From Pseudomonadota bacterium (GTDB taxonomy: Bacteria > Pseudomonadota > Gammaproteobacteria > Steroidobacterales > Steroidobacteraceae): a stretch of DNA of 36,507 bases. The position numbers and the translations under genes are program-made. The stretch covers positions 1 through 36,507 of the forward strand of contig JAJZDW010000032.1 in assembly GCA_021851405.1 (NCBI GenBank), given 5' to 3'. A model generated the notes under the pieces. It searched no databases, was not told the origin of the DNA, and was given only the letters and a program-made list of their open reading frames with translations. Of the stretch, positions 25,768-34,990 are shown in pieces; the first letter of the stretch is position 1, and the number at the start of each line of letters is the position of its first letter.

Positions 25768-26508
25768 TCAGGCGCTGCTGCGCCCACTGCGGCGCGCGGT
25801 CGGCGTCGCCTGAGCGGTCGCAATCAACTCCAACACTTCCCCGATCAGTGCGCGCATCGCCAGCGTCGCGCGCTCGGCATCGCCCGCCACGATAGCGTCC
25901 AACACCTCTTCGTGCTGAGCAATGCCCGCCGCGCGTCCCTTGATGCGGTTGGTGAAGCGGATCGAGATGCGCAGCGCCGTGTTGATCATCGGGTCGAGCT
26001 GCGCGAAGAAACGGTTGCCGGTGGCGGCGAGCACCGCGGTGTGGAAGGCGATGTCGGCCGCCACCGGCTCGTCATCGCCCTGTCCGGCCGCCTGCATGCG
26101 CTCGAGTCCGGCGCGAATCTGCTCGATCGCCTCGCGATCGGCGCGGCGGGCCGCAAGCGCCGCGGCGGCCGGCTCGATCGCCAGGCGCATCTCGGTGAAC
26201 TCCGCGAGCAGTTGCAAGGAGAACTTCCGCTCGAGCAGCCAGCGCAGCACGTCCGGATCGAGCAGGTTCCACTGCGACTCGGCAGTGACGTTCGTGCCCT
26301 GGCGCGGCCGGGCCCGCAGCAGGCCCTTGGCCGTGAGCATCTTCACCGCTTCGCGCGTGACCGAGCGGCTGGTGGCGTACTGGCGTGAGAGTTCCCCTTC
26401 AGTGGGGAACGGCTGCGTGGCGAAGGCACCGGTGACGATCCGCTGCCCCAGCGTCTCCACCAAGCCGTAGGTCAAGCTGCGTTCGCGCGGGATTCTCGGT
26501 TGGGCCAC
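25768..26508 (-). CDS. GntR-family (FadR/FCD) transcriptional regulator
   Basis: The 246-residue product has a GntR winged helix (about residues 10-75: [31 protein letters not shown]) and an all-helical FCD ligand domain (about 100-230) with DIAFHTAVL and QHEEVLDAI, which supply the Asp/His metal ligands that hold small carboxylates. FCD regulators of this kind repress sugar-acid genes. It is divergent from the dehydratase gene. GTG 26508 is chosen since the WH domain begins soon after it; the frame is open to 26610 but would overlap the promoter region. Likely controls the two flanking sugar-acid operons through the shared dyad. Confidence 0.88.
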   Translation of the reverse strand: MAQPRIPRERSLTYGLVETLGQRIVTGAFATQPFPTEGELSRQYATSRSVTREAVKMLTAKGLLRARPRQGTNVTAESQWNLLDPDVLRWLLERKFSLQLLAEFTEMRLAIEPAAAALAARRADREAIEQIRAGLERMQAAGQGDDEPVAADIAFHTAVLAATGNRFFAQLDPMINTALRISIRFTNRIKGRAAGIAQHEEVLDAIVAGDAERATLAMRALIGEVLELIATAQATPTARRSGRSSA

Positions 26509-26591
26509 GGATACATCTTTCGCATCAGCACGATTGCGGGCCGCGGCAGTATATCCGCCTCGCGCCGACCTCCAAGGCCCGCACGCGGGGG

Positions 26592-26620
26592 TTTGCCTCC
26601 CCTCCGACATATTATATGAT
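26592..26620 (+). promoter_or_regulatory. Promoter of the sugar-acid dehydratase gene
   Basis: TTTGCC (26592-26597) and TATGAT (26615-26620) are 17 bases apart. A start near 26627 gives a 30-base leader to ATG 26657. The dyad operator overlaps the -10 box. Confidence 0.5.
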
Positions 26621-26627
26621 TATTCAT
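26616..26627. promoter_or_regulatory. Candidate GntR operator, site 1
   Basis: ATGATTATTCAT is a dyad (ATGA-TTAT-TCAT) over the -10 box. The inner ten bases TGATTATTCA recur at 31087-31096 before the lactonase operon, where the flanking pair is C/G instead of A/T. Confidence 0.55.
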
Positions 26628-26656
26628 CTCAGCCCAGCATTCGAAACAGGACACGC

Positions 26657-28468
26657 ATGAGCGGATCGGAACGGGATCAGAACTCCAAGCCCAAGTTGCG
26701 CTCGCGCGCCTGGTTCGACGATCCGGCCGACCCGGGCATGACGGCGCTGCACGTCGAGCGCTACCTCAATTACGGCCTCACGCTCGAGGAGCTGCAGTCC
26801 GGCAAGCCCATCATCGGCATCGCCCAGACCGGCTCGGACTTATCGCCCTGCAACCGCCATCATCTGGTGCTCGCCGAGCGCATCGCCGCAGGCATCCGCG
26901 CCGCCGGTGGCGTGCCGATCGAGTTCCCGGTGCACCCGATCCAGGAGACGAGCCGCAGGCCCACCGCCGCGCTCGACCGCAACCTCGCCTACCTCGGCCT
27001 GGTCGAGGTGCTGCACGGTTATCCGCTCGACGGCGTGGTGCTCACGATCGGCTGCGACAAGACCACCCCGGCCTGCCTGATGGCCGCCGCCACGGTTGAC
27101 ATCCCGGCCGTGGCGCTTTCGGTCGGCCCGATGCTCAACGGCTGGTTCGAGGGCAAGCGGATCGGCTCCGGGACCATCGTCTGGGAGTCGCGCCAGCTGC
27201 TCGCCGCCGGCAAGATCGACTACGCCGGCTTCATGCAGAGAGTCACGGCCTCGACCTCCTCGACCGGCTACTGCAACGTCATGGGCACGGCGAGCACGAT
27301 GAACTCCATTGCCGAGGCACTCGGCATGCAGCTGCCCGGCTCGGCCGCGATCCCCGCCCCGCACCGCGAACGCGCGCAGATCGCCTACGAGACCGGTACG
27401 CGTATCGTGCAGATGGTGCACGAGGACCTGCGGCCCTCGGCGATCATGACGCGCGATGCGTTTCTCAATGCCATCGTGGTGAGCTCCGCCATCGGCGGCT
27501 CGACCAATGCGCCGATCCACCTCGCGGCGATTGCGCGGCACATGGGCGTGGAGCTCAGTCTCGAGGACTGGCAGACGTACGGCTACGAGGTGCCGCTGTT
27601 GGTGAATCTGCAACCGGCCGGGGAGTACCTGGCCGAGGACTTCCACCGCGCGGGCGGCGTGCCGGCCGTCATCAACCAGCTGATGCAGCGCGGCCTGATC
27701 CGTGAACAGGCACTGACCGTCAACGGTCGCACGCTCGGGGAGAATTGCCGCGCTCGCCCCATCAGCGACCCGGAGGTCATCCGCACGATCGATCGGCCGC
27801 TGAAGGACAATGCGGGATTCATCGTGATGCGCGGCAACCTGTTCGACTCGGCCATCATGAAGACGAGCGTGATCTCGGAGGAATTCCGCCACCGCTACCT
27901 CAGCGATCCGAAGGATCCGGAGGCGTTCGAGGGACCGGTGGTGGTCTTCGACGGACCGGAGGACTACCACGCGCGCATCGACGATCCGGCGCTCGGCATC
28001 GATGTGCGCACCGTGCTCGTCATGCGCGGCACGGGGCCGATCGGCTACCCGGGCTCGGCGGAAGTGGTCAACATGCGCCCACCGAGCTACCTGATCAAAC
28101 AGGGCGTCAGCGCCCTGCCCTGCATCGGTGACGGGCGTCAGTCGGGAACCTCCGGCTCGCCCTCGATTCTGAATGCCTCGCCGGAGGCCGCCGCCGGCGG
28201 CACCCTGGCGTTGCTGAAGAGCGGGGATCGAGTCCGGATCGACCTGCGCAAGCGTGAGGTCACCGTACGGATCGACACGCAGGAGCTCACCGCACGGCGC
28301 ACGGCGCTCGAAGCCGCTGGCGGCTATCACATTCCGCCCTCGCAGACGCCGTGGCAGCAGATCCAGCGCGCCATGGTCGGCCAGCTCGGCGAGGGGATGA
28401 TTCTCAACGGCGCAGAGCAGTTCCAGCGCGTCGCGGCCCGCTTCGGGGTGCCGCGCGACAATCACTGA
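26657..28468 (+). CDS. IlvD/EDD-family sugar-acid dehydratase (xylonate/arabonate dehydratase type)
   Basis: The 603-residue Fe-S dehydratase closely resembles Caulobacter D-xylonate dehydratase: SRAWFDDP...[81 protein letters not shown] and [16 protein letters not shown]. Cys65, Cys133 and Cys206 are at the positions that hold the 2Fe-2S cluster in this group. It removes water from an aldonate to give a 2-keto-3-deoxy acid. ATG 26657 has AGGA seven bases upstream. With a 2-keto-3-deoxygalactonokinase in the block, galactonate or another hexonate is a more likely substrate than xylonate, but that is inference. Confidence 0.92.
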   Translation: MSGSERDQNSKPKLRSRAWFDDPADPGMTALHVERYLNYGLTLEELQSGKPIIGIAQTGSDLSPCNRHHLVLAERIAAGIRAAGGVPIEFPVHPIQETSRRPTAALDRNLAYLGLVEVLHGYPLDGVVLTIGCDKTTPACLMAAATVDIPAVALSVGPMLNGWFEGKRIGSGTIVWESRQLLAAGKIDYAGFMQRVTASTSSTGYCNVMGTASTMNSIAEALGMQLPGSAAIPAPHRERAQIAYETGTRIVQMVHEDLRPSAIMTRDAFLNAIVVSSAIGGSTNAPIHLAAIARHMGVELSLEDWQTYGYEVPLLVNLQPAGEYLAEDFHRAGGVPAVINQLMQRGLIREQALTVNGRTLGENCRARPISDPEVIRTIDRPLKDNAGFIVMRGNLFDSAIMKTSVISEEFRHRYLSDPKDPEAFEGPVVVFDGPEDYHARIDDPALGIDVRTVLVMRGTGPIGYPGSAEVVNMRPPSYLIKQGVSALPCIGDGRQSGTSGSPSILNASPEAAAGGTLALLKSGDRVRIDLRKREVTVRIDTQELTARRTALEAAGGYHIPPSQTPWQQIQRAMVGQLGEGMILNGAEQFQRVAARFGVPRDNH

Positions 28469-28512
28469 GCGACCCGGCGACGCTTGACGATCCGGGCGCA
28501 GGGTCATACCGT

Positions 28513-28543
28513 CCGAAGCGAGCCCGCAGCGGGCTCGCTTCGG
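28513..28543. repeat. 14-bp perfect hairpin before the DUF1348 gene
   Basis: The arms 28513-28526 and 28530-28543 are perfectly complementary around a CAG loop. It lies 45 bases after the dehydratase stop. The ribosome site GGGAG (28542-28546) of the next gene touches the base of the stem. No T-run follows. It could be an attenuator, a transcript-stabilising stem or a means to lower translation of the downstream gene. Confidence 0.85.
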
Positions 28544-28552
28544 GAGACCGCC

Positions 28553-29023
28553 ATGGCCGAGAGCCGTCCGCCCTTTCCCCCGTTCACGAGTGAGAGCGCA
28601 GTCCTCAAGGTGCGCGCGGCGGAAGATGCGTGGAACAGCCGCGACCCACACCGCGTGTCGCTGGCGTATACCCAAGACAGCCAGTGGCGCAACCGAGCGG
28701 AGTTCGTGACGGGCCGCGCGGCCATCGTCGAGTTCCTCACGCGCAAATGGGCGAGCGAACTCGACTACCGCCTCATCAAGGAGCTGTGGGCCTTCACGGC
28801 TCATCGCATCGCCGTGCGCTTCGCGTACGAATGGCATGATGCGCGCGGCGCCTGGTTCCGCTCCTACGGCAATGAGAACTGGGACTTCGATGAGCAGGGA
28901 CTGATGCGCCGGCGCATCGCCAGCATCAACGATCTGCCGATCACTGAGGCGAATCGCCACTATCACTGGCCGCTCGGGGTGCGTCCGGCGGGCCATCCGG
29001 GGCTGAGCGAGCTGGGGCTGTAA
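28553..29023 (+). CDS. DUF1348 / SnoaL-like small protein
   Basis: The 156-residue protein is of the nuclear transport factor 2 fold, DUF1348 group: [54 protein letters not shown] and the [25 protein letters not shown] signature. Function is unknown; the fold often forms small-ligand pockets or isomerase sites. GGGAG lies six bases before ATG 28553. Second gene after the dehydratase, with a strong hairpin between. Often found as a lone gene, so a role in sugar-acid use is not established. Confidence 0.85.
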   Translation: MAESRPPFPPFTSESAVLKVRAAEDAWNSRDPHRVSLAYTQDSQWRNRAEFVTGRAAIVEFLTRKWASELDYRLIKELWAFTAHRIAVRFAYEWHDARGAWFRSYGNENWDFDEQGLMRRRIASINDLPITEANRHYHWPLGVRPAGHPGLSELGL

Positions 29024-29117
29024 GCGTAAGAGGACGGCCGGCACAGGCCCGAAGCCGACGGGAAACGCATCACGCGTCACGCGAGGACATTCGCGCCAGC
29101 GCGTTCGACGCAACCGC

Positions 29118-30056
29118 TCAGACCTGCGTGAGGCCCGCCACCGCAGCGCCCAGTCCCGCCAGAACGCACGAGTCACCATCGAGTACGCGCGCATCAGCGC
29201 CAAAGCTCGCCAGCGCACGCGCATAGCGCGCCGTCAGTGCCGGATCGCCGATGAGCGTCGGCACCGAAGCGGAGGCCTGCAGATGCGCGCGCATGCTGTG
29301 CACTTCGGCGCCGATCAACAGCCCCGAGAGCAGCGAGCGGGCCCATCCAGCACTGCGCCCCTCGATCAGCTGCGCGGAGCGAGTCTCGAACAGGTTGGCC
29401 GCCAGATCGAAGCGCGCCGCATTGCGCAGCCCCACCTCGAAACCGTCCTCATCCGGCTCATCGGCGCCACCGACCCGCAGCAGCGAGGAGCGGGTGCTCA
29501 GCAGCTCAAACAGCTCGCCGGTGAAATACGTCTGCAGCCGCGCGATCCGGCCGTCGCGCACCTCGACCCACTTGCAGTGCGTACCGGGCAGCACCAGCAT
29601 GCGTCGGCCGGCCGCGAGCGCCGGCTCGAGCGCCAGCGCCCCGAAGATCTGCGTCTCCTCACCGCGCATCACGTCGGCCCCGTCGCGAAAATTCTGCGCC
29701 TGAATCCCGGCCAGGACCGTGAGCGTCTCGGCGCCCGCGCGCACGCTCACGGCCCCGGCGCGCCACTGCGCCAGGGTGGCCGGCGCGCGCACATAGGGGA
29801 CTTCCACCAGTCCGGTGCGCGACCCGGCCATGCCACACAGCACCGTTCGCTCGAGCGTCAGGCGCGCTCGCCACGGCGCCAGCACACGCGCCAACACCTC
29901 GCTCGGCGCCTCGGCGCCGAGTGCTGCGATCCCCGGGCCATCGCGCCGCTCGGCAACGATGCCCTCGATCTGCAGAAACGCGCGCAGGCGACTGCTTCCC
30001 CAGTCGCACAGCACCCGCGCTGTACTGTCCCGATGCACCTCGTCGTTCCCGCTCAC
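29118..30056 (-). CDS. dgoK: 2-dehydro-3-deoxygalactonokinase
   Basis: The 312-residue product is DgoK: VLCDWGSSRLRAF (phosphate-binding start of the ASKHA-like fold), CGMAGSRTGLVEVPYV, DVMRGEETQIFGAL, VLPGTHCKWVEVRDGRI and FTGELFELLSTRSSLL. It phosphorylates 2-keto-3-deoxy-galactonate with ATP. Two GTG starts compete: 30077, overlapping the lactonase stop (GTGA), and 30056 with AGGAG five bases upstream, which I prefer. Second gene of the operon with the lactonase. The matching aldolase is not in the window. Confidence 0.9.
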   Translation of the reverse strand: MSGNDEVHRDSTARVLCDWGSSRLRAFLQIEGIVAERRDGPGIAALGAEAPSEVLARVLAPWRARLTLERTVLCGMAGSRTGLVEVPYVRAPATLAQWRAGAVSVRAGAETLTVLAGIQAQNFRDGADVMRGEETQIFGALALEPALAAGRRMLVLPGTHCKWVEVRDGRIARLQTYFTGELFELLSTRSSLLRVGGADEPDEDGFEVGLRNAARFDLAANLFETRSAQLIEGRSAGWARSLLSGLLIGAEVHSMRAHLQASASVPTLIGDPALTARYARALASFGADARVLDGDSCVLAGLGAAVAGLTQV

Positions 30057-30073
30057 CGTCGCTCCTGTACCGC

Positions 30074-30949
30074 TCACGCGCACCCGACACGGGCGAGCGG
30101 CTGCGCCAGTCCCGCCACCGGGGCATGGAAAGAGAACACATCGCCCGCCATCGTCTGCGCGGCACGCTCGGCCGGCGAGAGTCCCTGGCGGGCCGTGGTC
30201 ACATAGGCGGTTCGCAAATCCGTCCCTCCGAAGGCGACCTTCGTCACCTGTGCACATGGCAGGCGCACCGTCGCGAGCAGGCGGCCGTCCGGGGAATACC
30301 GGCGCACGGCCCAGCCGGACCACAGCGCCACCCAGAGACACCCCTCGGAGTCGACCGTGGTGCCGTCAGGATAACCGCCCACCGGTTCGATCTGCACCAG
30401 CACGCGCTTGTTCGTGAGCACGTGCGGCTCCGGCCGGTCGAAGGCGTACACCGTGCGGCCCGGACTGTCGGTGTGATAGAAGGTGCGGCCGTCCGGACTG
30501 AAGGCCGGACCGTTGGTGACGACGTATCCGCGATCGAGCGGCACGCACAGACCGTCGGCGCCCAGGCGATACAGCACCCCGCTCGGTGTCTGCTCCGGAT
30601 CGTGCATCGATCCGAACCACAGCGCGCCTTCGGGGCTGACGCACCCATCGTTGATGCGATTCTCGGGGCTCTCGGCCTCGACGGCGCTGAGCAGCGTGAA
30701 GCGCCCGCTCGGCGGATCGAACAGAGTGAGCCCGCCCTTGAGCCCCACCACGAAGCCGCCGCCGGCCCGGGCGGCCAGAAATCCCGGTGGCGCCGGCGCC
30801 GTCCAACTCTCGTGCTCGGCGCGGTCCGGCCGCAGCCGGTGCAGGCGCAGCCCCTTGATATCGACCATCCACAGCGCCGCATCGGAGGCGACCCACAGAG
30901 GTCCCTCACCCAGTTCGGCGCCGAGCGAAAAGGCGTGCTCGGCGTGCAT
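30074..30949 (-). CDS. SMP-30/gluconolactonase-family lactonase
   Basis: The 291-residue beta-propeller enzyme has the family's metal-site segments: LGEGPLWVASDAALWMVDI with the first Glu, the Asn in ENRINDGCVSPEGALWFGSM, the Asn in TNGPAFSPDGRTFYHTDS, and the Asp in GGYPDGTTVDSEGCLWVALW. Family members open sugar lactones to aldonic acids with a divalent metal. Here it would feed the dehydratase. ATG 30949 is used (a GTG directly precedes it); no strong ribosome site. No signal peptide, so it acts in the cytoplasm. Confidence 0.92.
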   Translation of the reverse strand: MHAEHAFSLGAELGEGPLWVASDAALWMVDIKGLRLHRLRPDRAEHESWTAPAPPGFLAARAGGGFVVGLKGGLTLFDPPSGRFTLLSAVEAESPENRINDGCVSPEGALWFGSMHDPEQTPSGVLYRLGADGLCVPLDRGYVVTNGPAFSPDGRTFYHTDSPGRTVYAFDRPEPHVLTNKRVLVQIEPVGGYPDGTTVDSEGCLWVALWSGWAVRRYSPDGRLLATVRLPCAQVTKVAFGGTDLRTAYVTTARQGLSPAERAAQTMAGDVFSFHAPVAGLAQPLARVGCA

Positions 30950-31085
30950 CACGAGCGCCGGGTCATCTGCGCCCGCAGGGCGTGGAAACCCCAGCGCTCA
31001 CCCCGGAGGGGCGGGGCGCAAAACCCCTGCAATGCATCACCTCTGGGCAGCTGCGGCAGTCGCTCGATCATAGATCTGATTAGTC

Positions 31086-31097
31086 TGATTATTCAGC
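31086..31097. promoter_or_regulatory. Candidate GntR operator, site 2
   Basis: CTGATTATTCAG is a dyad (CTGA-TTAT-TCAG) about 137 bases before the lactonase ATG. The inner ten bases equal those of site 1. A second TCTGATTA copy nine bases away (31076-31083 and 31085-31092) may be a half-site. On minus, TATGAT (near 31075-31070) may be the -10 box, with the operator over the -35 region. Confidence 0.5.
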
Positions 31098-31106
31098 CGG
31101 TGGGCG

Positions 31107-32138
31107 TCAAGCCGTACCGTCAGCCGCCCGGCGATCCCCGTAGTACTCGCAGAACCACTCGACGAACTGCCGCACCCCCACCTCCACCGGCGTTGCGGGC
31201 CGGTAACCGACGTCCCGAGCGAGGTCTTCGACATCGGCGCAGGTCTCAGGAACATCGCCCGGCTGCAGCGGCAGGAAGCGCTTCTCGGCCTGGCGCCCGA
31301 GACACTGCTCGAGCACCTCGATGTAGCGCATCAGCTCGACCGCCTGGTGGTTGCCGATGTTGTACAGGCGGTATGGCGCTCGGCTGCTCGCCGGATCGTG
31401 CGTCGCGCCGTCCCAGTGTGGATCCGGCGTGGCAATGTGCTCACAGACACGCACGACGCCCTCGGCGATATCGTCCACGTACGTGAAGTCGCGTTTGTGA
31501 CGGCCGTTGTTGTAGACGTCGATGGGCTTGCCATCGAGGATGTTACGAGCGAACTGGAACAGCGCCATGTCGGGCCGGCCCCACGGGCCGTAGACGGTGA
31601 AGAAGCGCAGCCCCGTGGTCGGCACGCCGAACAATGCCGAGTAGCTGTGCGCCATGGCCTCGTTGGCCTTCTTGGTCGCCGCATAGATCGACAGCGGATG
31701 ATCGGCTCCGCGATGCGGCGAGAACGGCATGTCGGTATTGGCGCCGTAGACCGAACTGGTCGAGGCGTAGACCAGATGCTCGATGCCGTTGTGACGGCAT
31801 CCTTCGAGCACCGTCAGCGTCCCGGAGACATTGCTGCGCACGTAACTGTAAGGGTCCTTCATCGAATAGCGCACCCCGGCCTGCGCGGCGAGGTGGATGA
31901 CCCGGGCGAAGCGCTCCGCGGCGAAGAGCCGGGCCATGGCCGGCTCATCGGCGATGTCGAGGCGAAGGAAGCGAAACCCGGGCGAAGCGCGCAGGCGCTG
32001 CAGGCGCGCCTCCTTCAGCGCGACGTCGTAGTAATCGTTGAGGTTGTCGATGCCGACCACCTCGTGGCCGCGCGCCAGGAGCTTCTGGGCGGTGTGATAG
32101 CCGATGAATCCGGCTGCACCGGTGACGAGAATTTTCAT
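31107..32138 (-). CDS. NAD-dependent epimerase, UDP-glucuronate 4-epimerase-like
   Basis: The 343-residue short-chain (extended SDR) enzyme has the Rossmann motif GAAGFIG (residues 7-13), the catalytic Ser/Thr in YASTSSVYG, and Tyr152-x3-Lys156 in [11 protein letters not shown]. The segments [35 protein letters not shown] and [17 protein letters not shown] mark the UDP-glucuronate 4-epimerase group used to make UDP-galacturonate for surface polysaccharide. GAGAGGAA precedes ATG 32138. It stands alone; no polysaccharide genes are nearby in the window. Confidence 0.9.
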   Translation of the reverse strand: MKILVTGAAGFIGYHTAQKLLARGHEVVGIDNLNDYYDVALKEARLQRLRASPGFRFLRLDIADEPAMARLFAAERFARVIHLAAQAGVRYSMKDPYSYVRSNVSGTLTVLEGCRHNGIEHLVYASTSSVYGANTDMPFSPHRGADHPLSIYAATKKANEAMAHSYSALFGVPTTGLRFFTVYGPWGRPDMALFQFARNILDGKPIDVYNNGRHKRDFTYVDDIAEGVVRVCEHIATPDPHWDGATHDPASSRAPYRLYNIGNHQAVELMRYIEVLEQCLGRQAEKRFLPLQPGDVPETCADVEDLARDVGYRPATPVEVGVRQFVEWFCEYYGDRRAADGTA

Positions 32139-32255
32139 GGTTCCTCTCTGACTGCGACGGCCGCGCGCCGCGGCCCTTCGGGGGCGCAGATCACATTGTA
32201 CCGACCCGCCCCGCCGGCACGCCGAGCAGTGTGTCGCGGCGGGCCAACCACACCG

Positions 32256-33197
32256 CTATGAGCGCTCGACCCGAAGGTCCGGCGCAGCCGACTGCGCGCC
32301 CATCGTGCGCGGGGTCTTCCCGCTGATGATGATGACGACACTGGCGATCACGAGCAGGGTGCCGAAGACGGTGCGTGCATCCAGGGACTCGCTGCCGAAC
32401 AGATAGCCGATGATGACTGCGACCAGCGGATTGACATAGGCATACGTGCCGACCTTGGTGGGCGACTCATGATGGATCAGCCAGGTGTAGGCGCCAAAGG
32501 CGAGCACCGATCCGGCCACGATGAGATACGCCAACGCCACCCAGGCCTGCGTGGACACCGTCGCCGGATCAAAGCCGCGCTCCTGTCCGAACGCCACCGC
32601 GGCGACGCCCAGCAGCAGCCCGCCGGCGAGCATCTCGGTCCCGGCCGTCATCGTCTTCGCCGCGGGTAACGGCAGACGCCGCATCAGCACCGAGGCGATC
32701 GACCAGCTCAGGGCGGCGATCACCAGCGCGAGCGCCGAGGGCCCGTAGATGGGCGCGCCGGCGAGTCCCACCGCGGGGTCGACCAGCACCACGACGCCAC
32801 CGAGGCCGACGATGAGCGCCGAAGCGAGCCGCAGCGTCAGCCGCTGGGTGCGCAGCCAGAGGATCTCGGCGACCGCGGTGAAGGCCGGAATCGTGGCCAA
32901 CATCACCGCTGCCATCCCGGAGTGAACCTGCCGCTCGGCCGTGAACAGCAGCCCGTAGTCGATGACGAACATCAGGACCGCGAGCAGCACGATCGATCCC
33001 CACTGGCGCAGCGTCGGCAGAGGCTGGCGGCGGGCGAGCGCCCAGGCACACATCATCGCCCCGGCGACGGTGAAGCGGATCGACGCCAGCAGCAGCGGCG
33101 CCACCTCACGCACCCCGATGCGGATCGCGATATAGGTCGAGCCCCAGACCAGATAGATGATCCCGAATGCAGTCAGGGTCTTGAGCTTACTGGGCAC
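32256..33197 (-). CDS. DMT-superfamily (EamA) transporter
   Basis: The 313-residue inner-membrane protein has two EamA repeats with about ten hydrophobic helices, starting GIIYLVWGSTYIAIRIG and with the second repeat from ALALVIAALSWSIASVLMRR. It resembles the YedA/RhaT-like branch; exporters of amino acids or metabolites are common in it, but the substrate is unknown. The start is GTG at 33197 with AGGAG seven bases upstream. Divergent from the HDOD gene. Confidence 0.9.
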   Translation of the reverse strand: MPSKLKTLTAFGIIYLVWGSTYIAIRIGVREVAPLLLASIRFTVAGAMMCAWALARRQPLPTLRQWGSIVLLAVLMFVIDYGLLFTAERQVHSGMAAVMLATIPAFTAVAEILWLRTQRLTLRLASALIVGLGGVVVLVDPAVGLAGAPIYGPSALALVIAALSWSIASVLMRRLPLPAAKTMTAGTEMLAGGLLLGVAAVAFGQERGFDPATVSTQAWVALAYLIVAGSVLAFGAYTWLIHHESPTKVGTYAYVNPLVAVIIGYLFGSESLDARTVFGTLLVIASVVIIISGKTPRTMGAQSAAPDLRVERS

Positions 33198-33394
33198 GCG
33201 GCGCTCCTGGCGGCGATGAGACGGTGCGAGGGGGGACGGGGAGCCGATCCGATCATACCGCAGCGCCCCGTGCGGCCCCGCGCAGCGTGCGGTAAGTCAC
33301 AGATCCGCACTCCAGGGGCGGAGTTTTACGCCGTGCTGCCGAAAACTGCATCGGTTGCGAAGCGTTCGTCCGCGCTTCGGGGGATGCTGTCACG

Positions 33395-34570
33395 ATGGGA
33401 TATTGGCTGCTCACGCCGCTGCTGCTCGCCGTCGCCGCCGTCGCACTGCGGCCGGCGCTGCGTCGTGCCTTTGGCGCGGTCGCAGGCGGTCACGGCGCCG
33501 GCGATGCGCCGGCCGTCGACTCCGCGCCCGATCCCGAGGTCGCCCCCGCCCCGCCCGCACCTCCCGAGGCTCAGCGGCCCCCGCCCGCCCCCGCGGCCGC
33601 TGCCCTCCCTGCCTCCGCGCCGCTCGAGGCCGCGGAGATCTTCGCGCAGCTGCGCGCCCTGGAACTCGGCCTGACCGCCCCGCCCCGCGCCCAGGCCGAA
33701 GATGAGCGCAAGATTGCCCAAGCCCTCGGTGCGATCGGGGATGCGGCCGCCGAGCGGCGCTACTTTCCGCGGCGCCCCAACCTGCTGCCGCAGCTGATGC
33801 ACGCCATCCACGACGAGTCCGTCGCACGGCGTCAGTTGGTCGCCATCATCGCTCGGGACCCGGCGCTGGTCGACAGCCTGCTGCGCATGGCGAACAGCTC
33901 CTTTTATCGCCTCAGTCCGCAGCCGGTGGAGTCCATCGAGCGGGCGGTCGCAGTCCTCGGCAGCGAAGGCCTGCGCTCGGTGATCGCCACGGCGCTGATG
34001 CAGCCGATCTTCAACGCCGTTGCGGCCGCAGAATTCCCCAGATTTCCACAGCTGGTCTGGGAGCACGCGCTGCGCTCGGCGCAGGCCGCGGTGGTCCATG
34101 CGGCGGTGGCCGAACGGATCGAACCGTTCACGGCCGAACTGCTCAGCCTGATCAGCGGCATGGCGGAAATCGTGCTGTTCCGTGCGGTACGCGCCCGCTG
34201 TGCAGCGGCCAGCGGCGGCAGTCCGGCGGCCGCCGGACTGCTGGACACTCTGCTCAGAGTTCACGCCGCGCCGCTCGCGCAGCGGATCGGCGGGGACTGG
34301 CAGCTGTCCGAGGCGGCTTTAGCCGCGCTCACCGAACAGACCGCACCGAGCGCGCCCGGCAGCGCACTCGGCCGCTCACTGCACTTCGGCCGTCTCGCCG
34401 GTGCGCTCGCCGTGCTGTACGCCAATGGTCGGATCGACAAGGCGACGGTGCGTGCATCGCTGCCCTCGAGTGCACTGCCCGCCGCGCACAGCGATACGCT
34501 CGTCACGAAGCTCCTGCTGCCGTTCCAGGATCCGCGCACCGGATCCGCGCCCCGCACGCCGCGACGCTGA
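33395..34570 (+). CDS. HDOD-domain protein with N-terminal membrane helix
   Basis: The 391-residue product has a transmembrane helix at residues 3-20 (YWLLTPLLLAVAAVAL), a Pro/Ala-rich linker (about 35-80), a short helical region and an HDOD domain (about 125-330) with NLLPQLMHAI, IIARDPALVDSLLRMANSSFYRL, ESIERAVAVLGSEGLRSVI and the later VWEHALRSAQAA. HDOD domains lack HD hydrolase residues and act as scaffolds in signalling. A Gly-rich purine stretch precedes the ATG. No partner domain is fused; the next gene is a small membrane protein. Confidence 0.88.
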   Translation: MGYWLLTPLLLAVAAVALRPALRRAFGAVAGGHGAGDAPAVDSAPDPEVAPAPPAPPEAQRPPPAPAAAALPASAPLEAAEIFAQLRALELGLTAPPRAQAEDERKIAQALGAIGDAAAERRYFPRRPNLLPQLMHAIHDESVARRQLVAIIARDPALVDSLLRMANSSFYRLSPQPVESIERAVAVLGSEGLRSVIATALMQPIFNAVAAAEFPRFPQLVWEHALRSAQAAVVHAAVAERIEPFTAELLSLISGMAEIVLFRAVRARCAAASGGSPAAAGLLDTLLRVHAAPLAQRIGGDWQLSEAALAALTEQTAPSAPGSALGRSLHFGRLAGALAVLYANGRIDKATVRASLPSSALPAAHSDTLVTKLLLPFQDPRTGSAPRTPRR

Positions 34571-34656
34571 ACGCCGAGCGGCGCGGAGGTGGACTCCCCG
34601 CGCGAACAGGCCGATGATATCGGCTCGGCCTGTGACCGCATCGCGGACCACTCTTC

Positions 34657-34962
34657 ATGACCCAGGTACTGCCCGTTCTCCTCTCCACACTCGCCGGCAC
34701 GGTGCTCGGTGCGCTCATCGCCTGGCTGCTGACGCATCTGTATGCCCGGCTGGCGCTGCGGGAGGTTCGCAAGCAACGCGACCAGCTCGAGCGCTACAAC
34801 CGGACGCTGACTGTGCTGCTGAAGGGATGGGAGGATCAGAGTCAGGTGGAACTCTCGCGCAACGCGCGCGGAGAGATCAGCGGCGGACGGGTGCTCGCCG
34901 GCACGGCCGGGGCGCTGGTGGAGTCTGCCGAGCACGGCGCCGGCGCACCGCGGCGCTTCTGA
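34657..34962 (+). CDS. Small membrane protein with coiled-coil segment
   Basis: I do not recognise this 101-residue product. It has one transmembrane helix (about residues 5-28, LPVLLSTLAGTVLGALIAWLL) followed by a charged, probably coiled-coil stretch (LALREVRKQRDQLERYN, about 33-55) and a polar, Gly-rich tail. Codon use looks normal for the window. It lies 87 bases after the HDOD gene on the same strand and converges on metC. Confidence 0.65.
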   Translation: MTQVLPVLLSTLAGTVLGALIAWLLTHLYARLALREVRKQRDQLERYNRTLTVLLKGWEDQSQVELSRNARGEISGGRVLAGTAGALVESAEHGAGAPRRF

Positions 34963-34990
34963 GTTCTTCCGCCGCTGCGGCCGGCCCGCT

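Noticed and set aside
26840-29224. A 794-codon open frame on the minus strand
   Set aside because: It lies antisense to the dehydratase and DUF1348 genes, has no recognisable domain and is rich in Arg, Ala and Val as expected from the reverse of a high-GC gene.
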